This document shows positions 43,872 to 55,955 of a DNA stretch of 64,000 nt, piece by piece. The notes beneath the pieces were generated by a model. It made no database searches and was not told the origin of the DNA. It was given only the letters and a program-made list of their open reading frames with translations. This DNA comes from Sphingomonas sp. 1F27F7B (GTDB taxonomy: Bacteria > Pseudomonadota > Alphaproteobacteria > Sphingomonadales > Sphingomonadaceae). Position 1 is the first letter of the stretch, and each line of letters opens with the position of its first letter. A program made the translations under genes and the position numbers. The stretch lies in contig NZ_SCMK01000016.1 of the NCBI RefSeq assembly GCF_005503355.1, positions 42,941-106,940 on the forward strand. The letters are read 5' to 3'.

Positions 43872-44852
43872 GTGGACATGCTGCCGGTATTGATGCTCGC
43901 TGGAGGCACCTTCGTGGTGCTCGCGCTGATGGTGCTCGCCTTTTCGGGCCCCTCGGCCGAGCGCGCCGGCGCGCGCCGCGTCAAGTCGATGCGCGAACGC
44001 CATGTCGTGAGCGCGGTGGGCGCCAATGCGATGGAAGCCCAGATGCGCCGCGTCGCGGCTGCCCGCGCCACGCGGATGGACGTCACCGCCGCGCGCTTCC
44101 TGCCCAATCCGGCGCTGCTCCAGAAGCGGCTCAGCATGACGGGGAAGCCCTGGACGCTCGGCCAGTACATGATGGTCAGTGCCGGCCTCACGCTGGTGCC
44201 CGCCGCGCTGATCATGCTCCAGGGCCTGCCGATCCTGCTGGGGCTGGCCTTCGGCCTGTTCCTGGGCGTCGGCCTGCCGCACTTCGTCGTCGGCTTCTTC
44301 ATCAAGCGCCGCGTCGCCCGGTTCACCGCCAAGTTCCCCGACGCAATCGAGCTGCTGGTGCGCGGCCTGCGCTCGGGCCTGCCGATCACCGAGACGATGG
44401 GCGTGGTCGGCCAGGAAGTCGACGGCCCGGTCGGCGAGGAATTCCGCGCGGTGAGCGACAAGATGAAGATCGGCAAGTCGCTCGACGCCGCGCTGCAGGA
44501 AACCGCCGACCGGCTCGGCACGCCCGAATTCCAGTTCTTCACCATCACCATCCAGATCCAGCGCGAGACCGGCGGCAACCTGGCCGAGACGCTGGCCAAC
44601 CTGGCCGACGTGCTGCGCAAGCGCGCGCAGATGAAGCTCAAGATCAAGGCGATGTCATCGGAATCCAAGGCTTCGGCGCTGATCGTCGGCGCGCTGCCCT
44701 TCATCGTCTTCGCGCTCGTCTGGTTCATCAACAACAACTACATGGCCAATTTCTTCGCGGACCAGCGCCTGATGATCGCCGGCGCCGGCGGCCTGCTCTG
44801 GATGGGCATCGGCGCCTTCATCATGGCCAAGATGGTCAATTTCGAGATCTGA
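43872..44852 (+). CDS. tadB: Type II secretion F-domain protein TadB
   Basis: A 326-residue inner-membrane protein. N-terminal hydrophobic anchor, cytosolic T2SSF domain with LRSGLPITETMGVVGQEV and TIQIQRETGGNLAETLANL, and C-terminal membrane segments (SALIVGALPFIVFALVWF). Start is GTG 43872 (GGAG ten bases upstream); ATG 43878 is an alternative. It follows cpaE directly, with no cpaF between. Confidence 0.88.
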   Translation: MDMLPVLMLAGGTFVVLALMVLAFSGPSAERAGARRVKSMRERHVVSAVGANAMEAQMRRVAAARATRMDVTAARFLPNPALLQKRLSMTGKPWTLGQYMMVSAGLTLVPAALIMLQGLPILLGLAFGLFLGVGLPHFVVGFFIKRRVARFTAKFPDAIELLVRGLRSGLPITETMGVVGQEVDGPVGEEFRAVSDKMKIGKSLDAALQETADRLGTPEFQFFTITIQIQRETGGNLAETLANLADVLRKRAQMKLKIKAMSSESKASALIVGALPFIVFALVWFINNNYMANFFADQRLMIAGAGGLLWMGIGAFIMAKMVNFEI

Positions 44853-44856
44853 CGCG

Positions 44857-45861
44857 ATGACTCCTCCTCCCTCCGGCCCCACGCTGCTCGGCGTCGATGT
44901 CATCTGGGTGGCGACGATCCTGTCGGCCGTCGCCGCCTTCGCGGTGCTGCTGGCGATCTATGCCGCCACCACCGTGCGCGATCCGATGGCGAAGCGAGTC
45001 AAGTCGCTCAACGAGCGCCGCGAACAGCTGAAGGCAGGCATCACCGCCTCCACGTCCAAGCGCCGCGCCAAGCTGGTCCAGAAGAACGAGACCACCGATC
45101 GCATCCGCTCGCTGCTCTCCTCGATGAAGGTGCTGCAGGACAGCCAGGTCAAGCAGGCGCAGACCAAGCTGTTGCAGGCCGGCATCCGCCGCAAGGAGTT
45201 CGCGGTCGCGGTGATCTTCGGCCGGCTGGTGCTGCCGATCGTGATCGGCGGGCCGGTGCTCTATCTGGTCTACGGCACCAGCCTCTTCGCCGACTGGAGC
45301 CCGATCAAGGCCTATGGCCTGGTCGCCGGCAGCTTCATCCTCGCCTATAAATTTCCGGATCTCTATCTGAAGAACAAGATCCAGAAGCGCAGCGCGGCGA
45401 TCCGCAAGGGCCTGCCCGACGCGCTCGACCTGCTCGTGATCTGTGCCGAAGCGGGACTCACCGTCGACGCGGCCTTCCACCGCGTCGCCAAGGAACTGGG
45501 CAAGGCCTATCCCGAGCTGGGCGAGGAATTCCAGCTCACCGCGATCGAGCTGGGCTTCCTCACCGATCGCCGCCAGGCCTTCGAGAATCTGGCGGAGCGC
45601 ATCGACCTGGATTCGATCCGCGGCGTCGTCACCACCATGATCCAGACCGAGAAATACGGCACGCCACTCGCCTCGGCGCTGCGCGTGCTCTCGGCCGAAT
45701 TCCGCAACGAGCGCATGATGCGCGCCGAGGAAAAGGCCGCGCGCCTGCCCGCGATCATGACCGTGCCACTGATCCTGTTCATCCTGCCGGTGCTGTTCGT
45801 CGTGATCCTCGGGCCGGCGGCCTGCTCGATCAACGATGCGCTGATCTCGAAGGGTCCTTAA
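44857..45861 (+). CDS. tadC: Type II secretion F-domain protein TadC
   Basis: A 334-residue TadB partner. LPDALDLLVICAEAGLTVDAAF marks the T2SSF domain; terminal segment PLILFILPVLFVVILGPA. The gene begins four bases after tadB. Confidence 0.88.
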   Translation: MTPPPSGPTLLGVDVIWVATILSAVAAFAVLLAIYAATTVRDPMAKRVKSLNERREQLKAGITASTSKRRAKLVQKNETTDRIRSLLSSMKVLQDSQVKQAQTKLLQAGIRRKEFAVAVIFGRLVLPIVIGGPVLYLVYGTSLFADWSPIKAYGLVAGSFILAYKFPDLYLKNKIQKRSAAIRKGLPDALDLLVICAEAGLTVDAAFHRVAKELGKAYPELGEEFQLTAIELGFLTDRRQAFENLAERIDLDSIRGVVTTMIQTEKYGTPLASALRVLSAEFRNERMMRAEEKAARLPAIMTVPLILFILPVLFVVILGPAACSINDALISKGP

Positions 45862-45927
45862 CCTTTCCGGTGGCGCGGCCCCTCCGGTCGGGATAGCTTC
45901 CCGCCAGACTAAGGGGAGGTCGACTCG

Positions 45928-46455
45928 ATGCATGATTTGCCGTTCCAGACGATCACGCAGCTCGCGGGCTTGGGCCTTACGCTGATCGCCGGCTGGTTCC
46001 TGGGGCTCGCCAGCCATGGCGGCGGCCGCAAATGGCGCGCGCGCCTCGAGGAAGCGGAAACCGAGAATGCCGGTTATCGCGACCGTGCGGAGAGCGACCT
46101 GCGCGAGGCCGCGCGCCGCATCCGCGACCTGGAAGCCGAAAATACCCGGCTGAAGGCCGCCCCGCCCGCACCCGTCGCAACTCCGGCGCCCGCCGCCGAG
46201 CCCGAAGGCCATTCGACCACCACCGTGGCGGCTGCCGCCGTCGCCGGCGCGGTTGCCGGCGCCGCCGTCACCCATGCGGTGGAGGAGCATGCCGAAGCCG
46301 TGCAGGCGCCGGCGCATGCGGAGACGGCGCATGTGGAGACGGCGCACGCGGAGACGGCGCACGCGGAGCCTGCTTCCGAGCCTGCCCCGGCCGAGCCGGT
46401 GCATGACACGCCGGCCGAGCAGGCCGAACCGGCGCACCCCGAGCACACGCACTAG
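45928..46455 (+). CDS. Membrane-anchored Ala/Pro/His-rich protein
   Basis: A 175-residue protein with an N-terminal membrane segment (LAGLGLTLIAGWFLGLAS), a short coiled-coil stretch (EAETENAGYRDRAESDLRE), an alanine-valine membrane-like segment, and a repeated AETAH/VETAH module (four tandem copies around residues 132-152). The N-terminal LTLIAGWFLGLASHGGGRKWR is shared with the next gene. AGGGGAGG precedes the ATG. Function unknown; last unit of the Tad-cluster transcript region. Confidence 0.6.
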   Translation: MHDLPFQTITQLAGLGLTLIAGWFLGLASHGGGRKWRARLEEAETENAGYRDRAESDLREAARRIRDLEAENTRLKAAPPAPVATPAPAAEPEGHSTTTVAAAAVAGAVAGAAVTHAVEEHAEAVQAPAHAETAHVETAHAETAHAEPASEPAPAEPVHDTPAEQAEPAHPEHTH

Positions 46456-46467
46456 GCGGCCGAGACC

Positions 46468-46983
46468 ATGGCGCTTCCTTTCGAGACCGCGACGCAGTTC
46501 GCGGCGCTGGGGCTGACTCTGGTCGGCGGCTGGTTCCTCGGCCTTGCCAGCCGCTCGGGCGGTACCAAGTGGCGCGAGCGCTACCAGGACGAGGAACTCG
46601 AGCATGCCCGCTACCGCGACGAGGCCGAAGGGCGCCTCCACGCCCTCCAGGCCGAGTTGAAGGCGGCGCGCAGCCAGGTGTCCGCCCCTGCCGCGCCGGT
46701 TGCAGCCGACGAGGCGCCGGGTGGCGGCTGGCGGGGCTGGTTCGGCTGGGGCCGCGACAATCTCGCACGGGTCAAGGGCATCGACGAGGCGCGCGAAAAG
46801 CGGCTCAACGAGCTGGGCATCAAGACCTATCGCGAGATCGAAAAGATGGCCCCCGACGACGAGGCCGCGCTCGAGCAGCGGCTGGGCGTACCGGCCGGCA
46901 CCATCGCCGAGCAGGGCTGGCGCGAGCAGGCGGCGCTGCTGCGCGCCGGCAACGAACGCGAGCATGCGGAGAAGTTCGGCTAG
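46468..46983 (+). CDS. Membrane-anchored helix-hairpin-helix-like protein
   Basis: A 171-residue protein: N-terminal membrane segment LTLVGGWFLGLASRSGGTKWR as in the previous gene, a coiled-coil region, then a C-terminal domain LARVKGIDEAREKRLNELGI, EQRLGVPAGTIAEQGWREQA. That C-terminal domain matches the helix-hairpin-helix-type module found at the end of some NADH dehydrogenase and ribosomal-protein accessories (GI....KKLNELGI...). It appears to be a tandem paralogue with domain gain. Its stop is TAG inside a CTAGGT repeat. Confidence 0.6.
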   Translation: MALPFETATQFAALGLTLVGGWFLGLASRSGGTKWRERYQDEELEHARYRDEAEGRLHALQAELKAARSQVSAPAAPVAADEAPGGGWRGWFGWGRDNLARVKGIDEAREKRLNELGIKTYREIEKMAPDDEAALEQRLGVPAGTIAEQGWREQAALLRAGNEREHAEKFG

Positions 46984-47003
46984 GTAGGGGGCTCATATTC
47001 GCC
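46980..47003 (+). repeat. CTAGGT-type repeat copy (truncated)
   Basis: CTAGGTAGGGGGCTCATATT (46980-46999) begins with the TAG stop of the preceding gene and matches the copies at 57221 and 58203 apart from two changes. It is followed by GC-rich unique sequence. Confidence 0.6.
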
Positions 47004-47026
47004 TTCCCTCACCCCGCCCCTTCCGT

Positions 47027-47054
47027 CGTCATCCCGGCCTTTGCGGGGATGACG
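47027..47054. terminator. Compact palindrome, probable bidirectional terminator
   Basis: CGTCATCCCGG is mirrored by CGGGGATGACG within 28 bases, forming a hairpin in the gap between convergent genes (stops at 46983 and 47066). It is the minimal form of the REP unit seen elsewhere. Confidence 0.55.
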
Positions 47055-47065
47055 GATCGGAAGCG

Positions 47066-47574
47066 TCAGGGCTTGCGCACCGGCAGCCCGATCAGCTCCG
47101 GCGTATAGTTCTCCACCACTTCGGCGAGCGGCCGGCCATTGCCGCCGATCACCAGCGCGCGCTGGCGCAGGACATAGGGCGCGACCGTGGCGTCCTCGCC
47201 TTGCGTCGCGATGCCGAGCGTGCGCCGGCTGGGGGCGAGCGGGCGGATCGCGGCCCCGAAGGGGGTATCGCCAGCCAGCGCCGCGTTCATCTCGGGTGTG
47301 AGCCGCGCGGGCACATACCAGTTCTCGGCGATCGACAGCGACAGGTCGCCGCATTTCAACGCGACGCTGCGATAGACCACCGGATCTGCCGGGCCGACGG
47401 CAAGATGCGCCCGCTGCTCGGGCGTGGGCCCCCTTGCCACGGTCCGATCCACCACCGCGCGGATCGGCGTGGCGCAGCGGCGCTGGAGCACTGCGGTCGC
47501 ACTGTGTGCAGAGCGCAGTTCCTGGCGGAGCGATTCCCCCGGGTCCGCCTGTGCCAGCAGCAGCCCTGCGAGAA

Positions 47575-47578
<4 letters not shown>
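47066..47578 (-). CDS. UbiC-like chorismate-lyase-family protein
   Basis: A 170-residue protein with the UbiC-fold order: RSAHSATAVLQRRC, then VDRTVARGPTPEQRAHL, PVVYRSVALKCGDLSLSIAENWYVP, and a terminal PFGAAIRPLAPSRRTLGI. UbiC removes pyruvate from chorismate to give 4-hydroxybenzoate for ubiquinone. Related plant-type or alpha-proteobacterial homologues act as adapters or phosphatase regulators, so activity here is uncertain. The GTG start overlaps the ppdK stop by four bases, so it is coupled to ppdK. Confidence 0.65.
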
Positions 47579-50238
<2,660 letters not shown>

Positions 50239-50300
50239 CCACGTCCCTTCTCACGACTTGGCACAGGCGCCTACCGCAGGTGCGAACAAGGGGAAAGCCG

Positions 50301-50316
50301 CTGACTACGTTGTCAG
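50301..50316. promoter_or_regulatory. Palindrome upstream of ppdK
   Basis: CTGACTACGTTGTCAG, arms CTGAC/GTCAG around a near-symmetric centre. It lies in the 137-bp gap before ppdK, at a promoter distance, and could be an operator. No second copy was noticed. Confidence 0.3.
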
Positions 50317-50375
50317 AAGGCAAGATTTGCTATGATTGGGGACAAGTCCCGAAGACACCGGTTACCTGACCTGGA

Positions 50376-50849
50376 TTACAGAGCATCCTTCGCTCCGTTC
50401 CGCAGGCGATCGAGCAGCGCGCGGCCAAGCGCGCCGACGAACAGCAGGTCCGGCACTTCGCCCGCCAGCTTCACCCGCACCCGCTCACCCACCAGCCTGC
50501 GCTCGCGCTCGACCGACCGCACCTGCGGCCACGGCACGAAGATCGTCGGATGGAAGGGACGGAAGGGCAGGAAAGGGCGCAACCAGAAGCCCGATTCCGA
50601 AGTCCAGGCCTCGACCGAGGAGCCGTAATTGGGCGAGCGCATCGACCCGCCGATGTTGAGCGAGACGAAGCGCCAGCGTCGCGCCGACAAGGGTGGATCG
50701 GAAGCGGCGGGATAGGCGCAGGCGACCCGGCGCCATCCCAGGTTCGCGATCAAGGCGATGACCGCGAGCCAGAAGAAGGGGAAAACGACGGCGAACAGGG
50801 CGAAGAACAGCGCCGGCGAAACCGGCAGCCCCTCTCCGCCCCCGGTCAT
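50376..50849 (-). CDS. Hypothetical membrane protein
   Basis: A 157-residue protein with a strong N-terminal hydrophobic segment (PALFFALFAVVFPFFWLAVIALIA) and a cytoplasmic basic C-terminus. The tail RPFLPFRPFHPTIFVPWPQVRS precedes VRVKLAGEVPDLLFVGALG. ATG 50849 overlaps the glyS stop (ATGA). No family recognised; being coupled to glyS it is cotranscribed with glycyl-tRNA synthetase. Confidence 0.6.
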   Translation of the reverse strand: MTGGGEGLPVSPALFFALFAVVFPFFWLAVIALIANLGWRRVACAYPAASDPPLSARRWRFVSLNIGGSMRSPNYGSSVEAWTSESGFWLRPFLPFRPFHPTIFVPWPQVRSVERERRLVGERVRVKLAGEVPDLLFVGALGRALLDRLRNGAKDAL

Positions 50850-53005
50850 CCCTCGATCCTTGAGAAGTCCGCGACGTTGTTCACGGCGTCGCGGATGCGG
50901 GCGAGCAGGGCGAGGCGCGCGTTGCGCTTCTGCTCGTCGGAATCGTTGACGGTGACGTCGTCGAAGAAGCGGTCGATCGGCGCGCGCAGCGAGGCGAGCG
51001 CGGCCATCGCGCCTTCGAAATCCTCGGCGTCGATCGCGCCTTGGGCGGCGGGCTCGGCGGCATCGAGCGCCGCGCGCAGATCGGCCTCGGCGGGCTCGGC
51101 CTCGTAGATGCCGGTGTCCGCGACTTCGCCGGGGACCCAATTCTCCTTCTTGAGGATATTGGCGGCGCGCTTGTAGCCGGCCAGCAGGTTCCTGCCGTCT
51201 TCCGACGTGACGAAGGACTGGAGCGCCTTCACCCGAGCGAGCAGCCGGACGAGATCGTCCTCGCCGCCCAGGGCGAACACCGCGTCGATCAGGTCGTGCC
51301 GGACGCCGGCTTCCTTCTGCTGGACCTTGAGGCGGTCGGCGAAGAAGTCGAGAAGCTCCGCAGCAATTTGGGACGCCGGGCCAACCGTGATCACCAAAGT
51401 TTCAGGATCAACACCAGCTGCCGCTTTGAGCTTAGAAATGCGCTCGCCTTCCGCCTTTTCCACGGAAAGTTCGACATATTGTTCCAGCTTCTTGACGACG
51501 AGCAAAAGGTTTAACCGAAGCGCTTCCTCAGTCACCAAACGGATCACGCCCAACGCCGCCCTGCGCAATGCAAAGGGATCGCGCGATCCGGTCGGTTTCT
51601 CGTCGATGTAGAAAAACGATGCCAGCGTATCCAGCTTGTCCGCCAGCGACACTGCCACCGTCACCGGTGCCGTCGGAACCTCATCCCCCTGCCCGACCGG
51701 CTTGTAGTGATCGCGGATCGCCTCTGCGACCGCCGCCGGCTCGCCCTGGGCCGCGGCATAATAGCCGCCCATCAGGCCCTGGAGCTCGGGGAACTCGCCG
51801 ACCATGCCGGTGACCAGGTCCGCCTTGGCGAGGCGCGCGGCGCGCTCGGCCTGGTCCGGATCGGCCTTGACCACTCCCTCTTCCGCCAGCCAGCGCGCCA
51901 GCTTGGCAACGCGGTCGACCTTGTCGGCCACCGTGCCCAGCTTCTCGTGGAAGACGATCTTCCCGAGCTTGGGGGTCAGGTCCTCGAGCCGGATCTTGCG
52001 ATCGGTCTCGTAGAAGAAGCGCGCATCGCTCAGCCGCGCGGCGAGGACCTTCTGGTTGCCCTCGACGATCTTCGCGCCGCCATCGGCCGCGTCGATGTTC
52101 GCCACGCAGACGAACGCATTGGCGAGCCTGCCCGCGCCGTCGCGGCAGACGAAATATTTCTGGTTCACCCGCGCGGTGAGCTGGATCACCTCGGGCGGCA
52201 CGTCGAGGAACGCCGGATCGAAGCGGCCGAGCAGCGGCATCGGCCATTCGGTGAGGCCGGCATTCTCGTAGAGCAGCCCCTCGTCCTCGATCAGCGTCAG
52301 GCCGGCCTTCTGCGCGGCCAGCTTGGCGCCGACCGCGATGATCGCGCGGCGCTCGGCACCGTCGACGATCACATGGCAGGCGCGCAGCTTCTCGATGTAA
52401 TCGGCCGCCGAGCCGATCGTGATCCCGCCCGGATGGTGGAAGCGGTGGCCGACGGTGACCGAGGCGCTCTTCACGCCCGCGACTTCGACCGGCACGAGCT
52501 TGTCGCCGAGCAGCGCGATGATGCCCTGGAGCGGGCGCACCCAGCGCAGGCTCTCGGTCGATTCCGAAGCGGCGCCCCAGCGCATCGACTTGGGCCACGG
52601 GAAGGCGGTGATCACATGGCTGATCGCGCTGGCGAGCACCGATCCGGCGACGATGCCGGGACGGTCGATCACTGCAAAGAGGATCTTGTTGCCCTTGCCG
52701 TCGTCGCGCTCGACCAGTTCTTCGCGCGTGAGGCCGGTCGAGCGCAGAAAGCCCTCGATCGCCTGGGCGGGTGCGTCGGCGCGGGGGCCCTTGCGCTCCT
52801 CGCTCGCCGCCGCCGTCATCTCGGCGACGCCGCGGACGATCAGCACCAACCGGCGCGGCGTGGCGTAGCTCTCGATTGCGGAGAACGGCAGGTTGAGCGC
52901 CTTCAGCCGCGCCTCGAACAGCGACGCCAGATCGGCGCGCGCCTTTTCCTGCATGCGGGCGGGAATCTCTTCCGAGCGCAGCTCCAGGAGGAAGTCTTCG
53001 CTCAT
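50846..53005 (-). CDS. glyS: Glycyl-tRNA synthetase beta subunit
   Basis: A 719-residue beta chain of the tetrameric bacterial glycyl-tRNA synthetase. It begins [19 protein letters not shown], the family signature, and has [15 protein letters not shown] and the C-terminal anticodon-binding region. Start ATG 53005 overlaps the glyQ stop (ATGA); an upstream frame extension is not used. Confidence 0.95.
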   Translation of the reverse strand: MSEDFLLELRSEEIPARMQEKARADLASLFEARLKALNLPFSAIESYATPRRLVLIVRGVAEMTAAASEERKGPRADAPAQAIEGFLRSTGLTREELVERDDGKGNKILFAVIDRPGIVAGSVLASAISHVITAFPWPKSMRWGAASESTESLRWVRPLQGIIALLGDKLVPVEVAGVKSASVTVGHRFHHPGGITIGSAADYIEKLRACHVIVDGAERRAIIAVGAKLAAQKAGLTLIEDEGLLYENAGLTEWPMPLLGRFDPAFLDVPPEVIQLTARVNQKYFVCRDGAGRLANAFVCVANIDAADGGAKIVEGNQKVLAARLSDARFFYETDRKIRLEDLTPKLGKIVFHEKLGTVADKVDRVAKLARWLAEEGVVKADPDQAERAARLAKADLVTGMVGEFPELQGLMGGYYAAAQGEPAAVAEAIRDHYKPVGQGDEVPTAPVTVAVSLADKLDTLASFFYIDEKPTGSRDPFALRRAALGVIRLVTEEALRLNLLLVVKKLEQYVELSVEKAEGERISKLKAAAGVDPETLVITVGPASQIAAELLDFFADRLKVQQKEAGVRHDLIDAVFALGGEDDLVRLLARVKALQSFVTSEDGRNLLAGYKRAANILKKENWVPGEVADTGIYEAEPAEADLRAALDAAEPAAQGAIDAEDFEGAMAALASLRAPIDRFFDDVTVNDSDEQKRNARLALLARIRDAVNNVADFSRIEG

Positions 53006-53895
53006 ACCGTCCACTCCGGGTATTTGGCGTTCCAGGCGGGCGTCATGTGCGCGATCCACGCTTCGCAGCTGCCCTTGGCCAGGTCGCGCACGCGGCCGAT
53101 ATAGGCCTGGCGCTCGGCGACGGAGATCACGCCGCGGGCCTGGAGCAGGTTGAACAGATGGCTGGCCTCGATCGCCTGCTCATAGGCGGCAATGGGCACG
53201 TTGTTGGCCAGGCAGTTCTCGCACTCGGCCACTGCCTTGCGGAAGCCCTCGAACAAGGTGTCGGTGTCGGCGACTTCGAAGTTGTACTTCGACATCTGCT
53301 TCTCGTTCTCGAGAAACACGTCGCCATAAGTCACGCCTGCCTCGTTGAAGGCGAGGTCATAGACGCTGTCCTTGTTCTGGATGTACATCGCCAGCCGCTC
53401 GAGCCCATAGGTGAGCTCGCCGGCGACCGGCTTGCAGTCGAAACCGCCCATCTGCTGGAAATAAGTGAACTGGGTGACTTCCATGCCGTCGCACCAGACT
53501 TCCCAGCCCAGGCCCCAGGCGCCCAGCGTCGGGCTCTCCCAATCGTCCTCGACGAAGCGGATATCGTGCCGGGTGAAGTCGATGCCGATCGCCGCCAGCG
53601 AGCCCAGATACAGGTTCTGCAGGTCGGGCGGGCTCGGCTTCAGGATCACCTGATACTGGTAGTAATGCTGGAGCCGGTTCGGGTTCTCGCCATAGCGGCC
53701 GTCGGTCGGGCGGCGGCAGGGCTGGACGAAGGCGGCGTTCCACGGCTCGGGGCCGAGGGCGCGCAAGGTCGTCGCCGGGTGGAAGGTACCCGCGCCCATG
53801 CGCATGTCATAGGGCTGGAGGATCACGCAGCCCCTGTCCGCCCAATAATCATGGAGCGTGAGGATCATGCGCTGGAAGCTGAGAGGCTCTGCCAC
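53002..53895 (-). CDS. glyQ: Glycyl-tRNA synthetase alpha subunit
   Basis: A 297-residue class II synthetase alpha chain that activates glycine: [39 protein letters not shown], and [19 protein letters not shown]. First gene of glyQ-glyS-membrane protein. No ribosome-site oddity. Confidence 0.95.
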   Translation of the reverse strand: MAEPLSFQRMILTLHDYWADRGCVILQPYDMRMGAGTFHPATTLRALGPEPWNAAFVQPCRRPTDGRYGENPNRLQHYYQYQVILKPSPPDLQNLYLGSLAAIGIDFTRHDIRFVEDDWESPTLGAWGLGWEVWCDGMEVTQFTYFQQMGGFDCKPVAGELTYGLERLAMYIQNKDSVYDLAFNEAGVTYGDVFLENEKQMSKYNFEVADTDTLFEGFRKAVAECENCLANNVPIAAYEQAIEASHLFNLLQARGVISVAERQAYIGRVRDLAKGSCEAWIAHMTPAWNAKYPEWTV

Positions 53896-54010
53896 GGGAC
53901 CTTCTGAATATCTTGTATAGACTATAGAGCCGCGCTTTGACGTTTCCTCTCCTGACGGTCAATGCTGCACCGCCGTTGACTTGGCCGGGGGCATCGGGTC
54001 TGCTCGGCTC

Positions 54011-54904
54011 ATGCATCCCATGATCCGCCGCCTGCTGCCGGCCCTGCTCGCCCTCGCGCTCTGGGGCTGCGGGCAGAAGCCGCCCGCCCCGGCCGAGCAG
54101 GCCCGGCCCGCGCTCTGGGTGGTCAAGGACGCCGACACCACCATCTATCTGTTCGGCACCGTCCATGTGCTGAAGCCGGGGCTCCACTGGTTCGACGGCG
54201 GCGTGAAACGGGCGTTCGATGCCTCGGACACGCTGGTGCTCGAGCTGGTGATGCCGCCCGATGCCGAGATGCAGAAGATCGTCGCCGAGCTCGGCACCGC
54301 GCAGGGCGGGCCGCCCCTGCCCGAGCAGCTGCCGCCGGCGGAGGCGGCCCGGATGCGCGCGGCGCTGCCCGAATATGGCATGGCGCCCGATTCGCTCGAC
54401 CGCGCCGAGCCCTGGCTGGCCGCGACGCTGCTCTCGGTGATGCCGCTCCGCCGGCTCGGCTATGACGACAAGCAGGGCGCCGAGCTGACCCTGACCAACG
54501 CCGCCAAGGCCGCGGGCAAGAAGATCGAGGGACTGGAGACCGCGCGCCAGCAGCTCGGCTATTTCGACACCCTGCCCCTCCCCGCCCAGCGCAAGCTGCT
54601 GATGGAGACGATCGACGACCTGCCCAAGGCAGGCAGCAAGATCGACCAGGCAGTCGCCGCCTGGCGCCAGGGCGATGCCGACGGGCTGGCCCGGCTGGTC
54701 AATGCCGACATGGCCGACGCGCCCGAGGTGACCCAGGCGCTGCTGGTCGACCGCAACCGCAACTGGGCCGATTGGATCTCCAGGCGGATGCAGCAGCCCG
54801 GCACCGTGTTCGTCGCGGTGGGCGCCGGGCATCTGGCGGGCAGCGAGAGCGTGCAGGCCGAACTGGCCAAGCGCGGGCTCAAGGTCGAGCGTGTAGCCTA
54901 CTGA
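54011..54904 (+). CDS. TraB/GumN-family lipoprotein
   Basis: A 297-residue protein with a hydrophobic N-terminus and LWGC lipobox. TraB/GumN fold markers: VVKDADTTIYLFGTVHVLKPG at the start, and FVAVGAGHLAGSESVQ at the end. Family members are putative metalloproteases with a distal conserved His/Glu; no substrate is known. Divergent from glyQ with 115 bp between starts. Confidence 0.82.
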   Translation: MHPMIRRLLPALLALALWGCGQKPPAPAEQARPALWVVKDADTTIYLFGTVHVLKPGLHWFDGGVKRAFDASDTLVLELVMPPDAEMQKIVAELGTAQGGPPLPEQLPPAEAARMRAALPEYGMAPDSLDRAEPWLAATLLSVMPLRRLGYDDKQGAELTLTNAAKAAGKKIEGLETARQQLGYFDTLPLPAQRKLLMETIDDLPKAGSKIDQAVAAWRQGDADGLARLVNADMADAPEVTQALLVDRNRNWADWISRRMQQPGTVFVAVGAGHLAGSESVQAELAKRGLKVERVAY

Positions 54905-54955
54905 ACCAGACCGCGAAGGGCGCGAAGTATGCTCGATCTTGACTTCGCCCCAAGC

Positions 54956-54997
54956 TTTATCTAACTATACAGTTATATAACTGATGAGTTAGATAAA
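54956..54997. promoter_or_regulatory. Nested palindrome covering the ArsR promoter and start
   Basis: TTTATCTAACT (54956-54966) and its exact reverse complement AGTTAGATAAA (54987-54997) flank a perfect 14-bp palindrome CAGTTATATAACTG (54970-54983). A TTGACT at 54939-54944 and TAACTA at 54962-54967 give a 17-base promoter spacing. The right arm ends on the A of the ArsR ATG, and no ribosome site is visible, so the transcript leader may be very short. Confidence 0.65.
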
Positions 54998-55329
54998 TGG
55001 ACCCCCTGAGCAACACCTTCGCCGCCCTGGCCGACCCCACTCGCCGCGCGATACTGGCGCGGCTGGCGCTGGGCGAGGCTTCGGTGGGCGAGATCGCCCA
55101 GCCCTTCGCGATGAGCGGGCCGGCGGTGACCAAGCATCTGAAAGTGCTGGAACATGCGGGCCTGATCTCGCGCAGCCGCGTCGCCCAGCAGCGCCCGGCC
55201 AGGCTCGAGCCCGCCGCGCTCAAGGCCGCGAGCGACTGGATCGCCGAATATCGCCGCTTCTGGGACGCCAAGTTCGACGGCCTGGACGCCTATCTCAACG
55301 AACTGCAGAAGAATGGAGAGAGCAAATGA
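54997..55329 (+). CDS. ArsR-family transcriptional repressor
   Basis: A 110-residue winged-helix protein: TFAALADPTRRAILARLALGEASVGEIA, SGPAVTKHLKVLEHAGLISRS. No cysteine metal site is visible, as in the ArsR group paired with SRPBCC proteins. ATG lies within the palindrome described above. Stop overlaps the next start (ATGA). Confidence 0.88.
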   Translation: MDPLSNTFAALADPTRRAILARLALGEASVGEIAQPFAMSGPAVTKHLKVLEHAGLISRSRVAQQRPARLEPAALKAASDWIAEYRRFWDAKFDGLDAYLNELQKNGESK

Positions 55330-55808
55330 CCACGACCGAAATCGGTGTCGGCTATGAAGTGACGATCGACCGCACCTTCGCCGCGCCGCGCACCCTGGTG
55401 TTCGACTGCATGACCAAGGCCGAGCATCTCGCCCGCTGGTGGGGCCCGCATCATTTCGACGTACCCTTCGCCGAGAGCGAGGCGCGGCCGGGCGGCAGGA
55501 TCCGCCTCGATATGCGCGGGCCCGAGCCCTATGGCATCAACGAAGTGCACGGCGAATATGAAGTGGTGGACCGTCCGGATCGTCTGGTCATGGTTCTTCG
55601 CGCCTTCGGTGCGCCGGACGGCAGCTGGGGCATCGAGCACCGCACCACCATGGCCTTCACCGACGCCCCCGGCGGCGGCACGCACATGCACATGACCACG
55701 GTGGTGCTCCAGGCGAGCGAGGAACTGCTGCCGGCACTGGCGGGCATGAAGGAAGGCTGGAGCCAGAGCTTCGAGAAGCTCGAGGCGGTGCTGCCGGAAC
55801 TGGCGTGA
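55326..55808 (+). CDS. SRPBCC/AHSA1-domain protein
   Basis: A 160-residue START-like protein: VTIDRTFAAPRTLVFDCMTKAEHLARWWGP and GKEGWSQSFEKLEAVL-type C-terminus (GMKEGWSQSFEKLE). It is coupled to ArsR. Such ArsR-SRPBCC operons are common in proteobacteria; function of the pair is unsettled, often ligand sensing or stress. Confidence 0.85.
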   Translation: MTTTEIGVGYEVTIDRTFAAPRTLVFDCMTKAEHLARWWGPHHFDVPFAESEARPGGRIRLDMRGPEPYGINEVHGEYEVVDRPDRLVMVLRAFGAPDGSWGIEHRTTMAFTDAPGGGTHMHMTTVVLQASEELLPALAGMKEGWSQSFEKLEAVLPELA

Positions 55809-55814
55809 GTGATT

Positions 55815-55844
55815 CTCCCGCTCTCCGCTTGCGGGGAGAGGGAG
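55815..55844 (+). terminator. GC hairpin after the ArsR-SRPBCC operon
   Basis: CTCCCGCTCTCCGC and GCGGGGAGAGGGAG form an imperfect 14-base stem seven bases after the SRPBCC stop. There is no T-run directly after it. Similar CTCCC...GGGAG hairpins occur near 36271 and 9105. Confidence 0.4.
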
Positions 55845-55955
55845 TATCCTCGCCTTGCTTTTCCACCCGTCCCCCGCTATGCGCGCGCCTTCCGTGCCAG
55901 GGTCATCCCTGGAGGCCTGGCCGGATCGAACTAACTTTAGCGATTGGAACGACAC

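Noticed and set aside
54905..54996. A possible tRNA or small RNA before ArsR
   Set aside because: The palindromes do not fold into a cloverleaf and lack the T-loop sequence; they fit an operator better. No tRNA signature was seen anywhere in the window.
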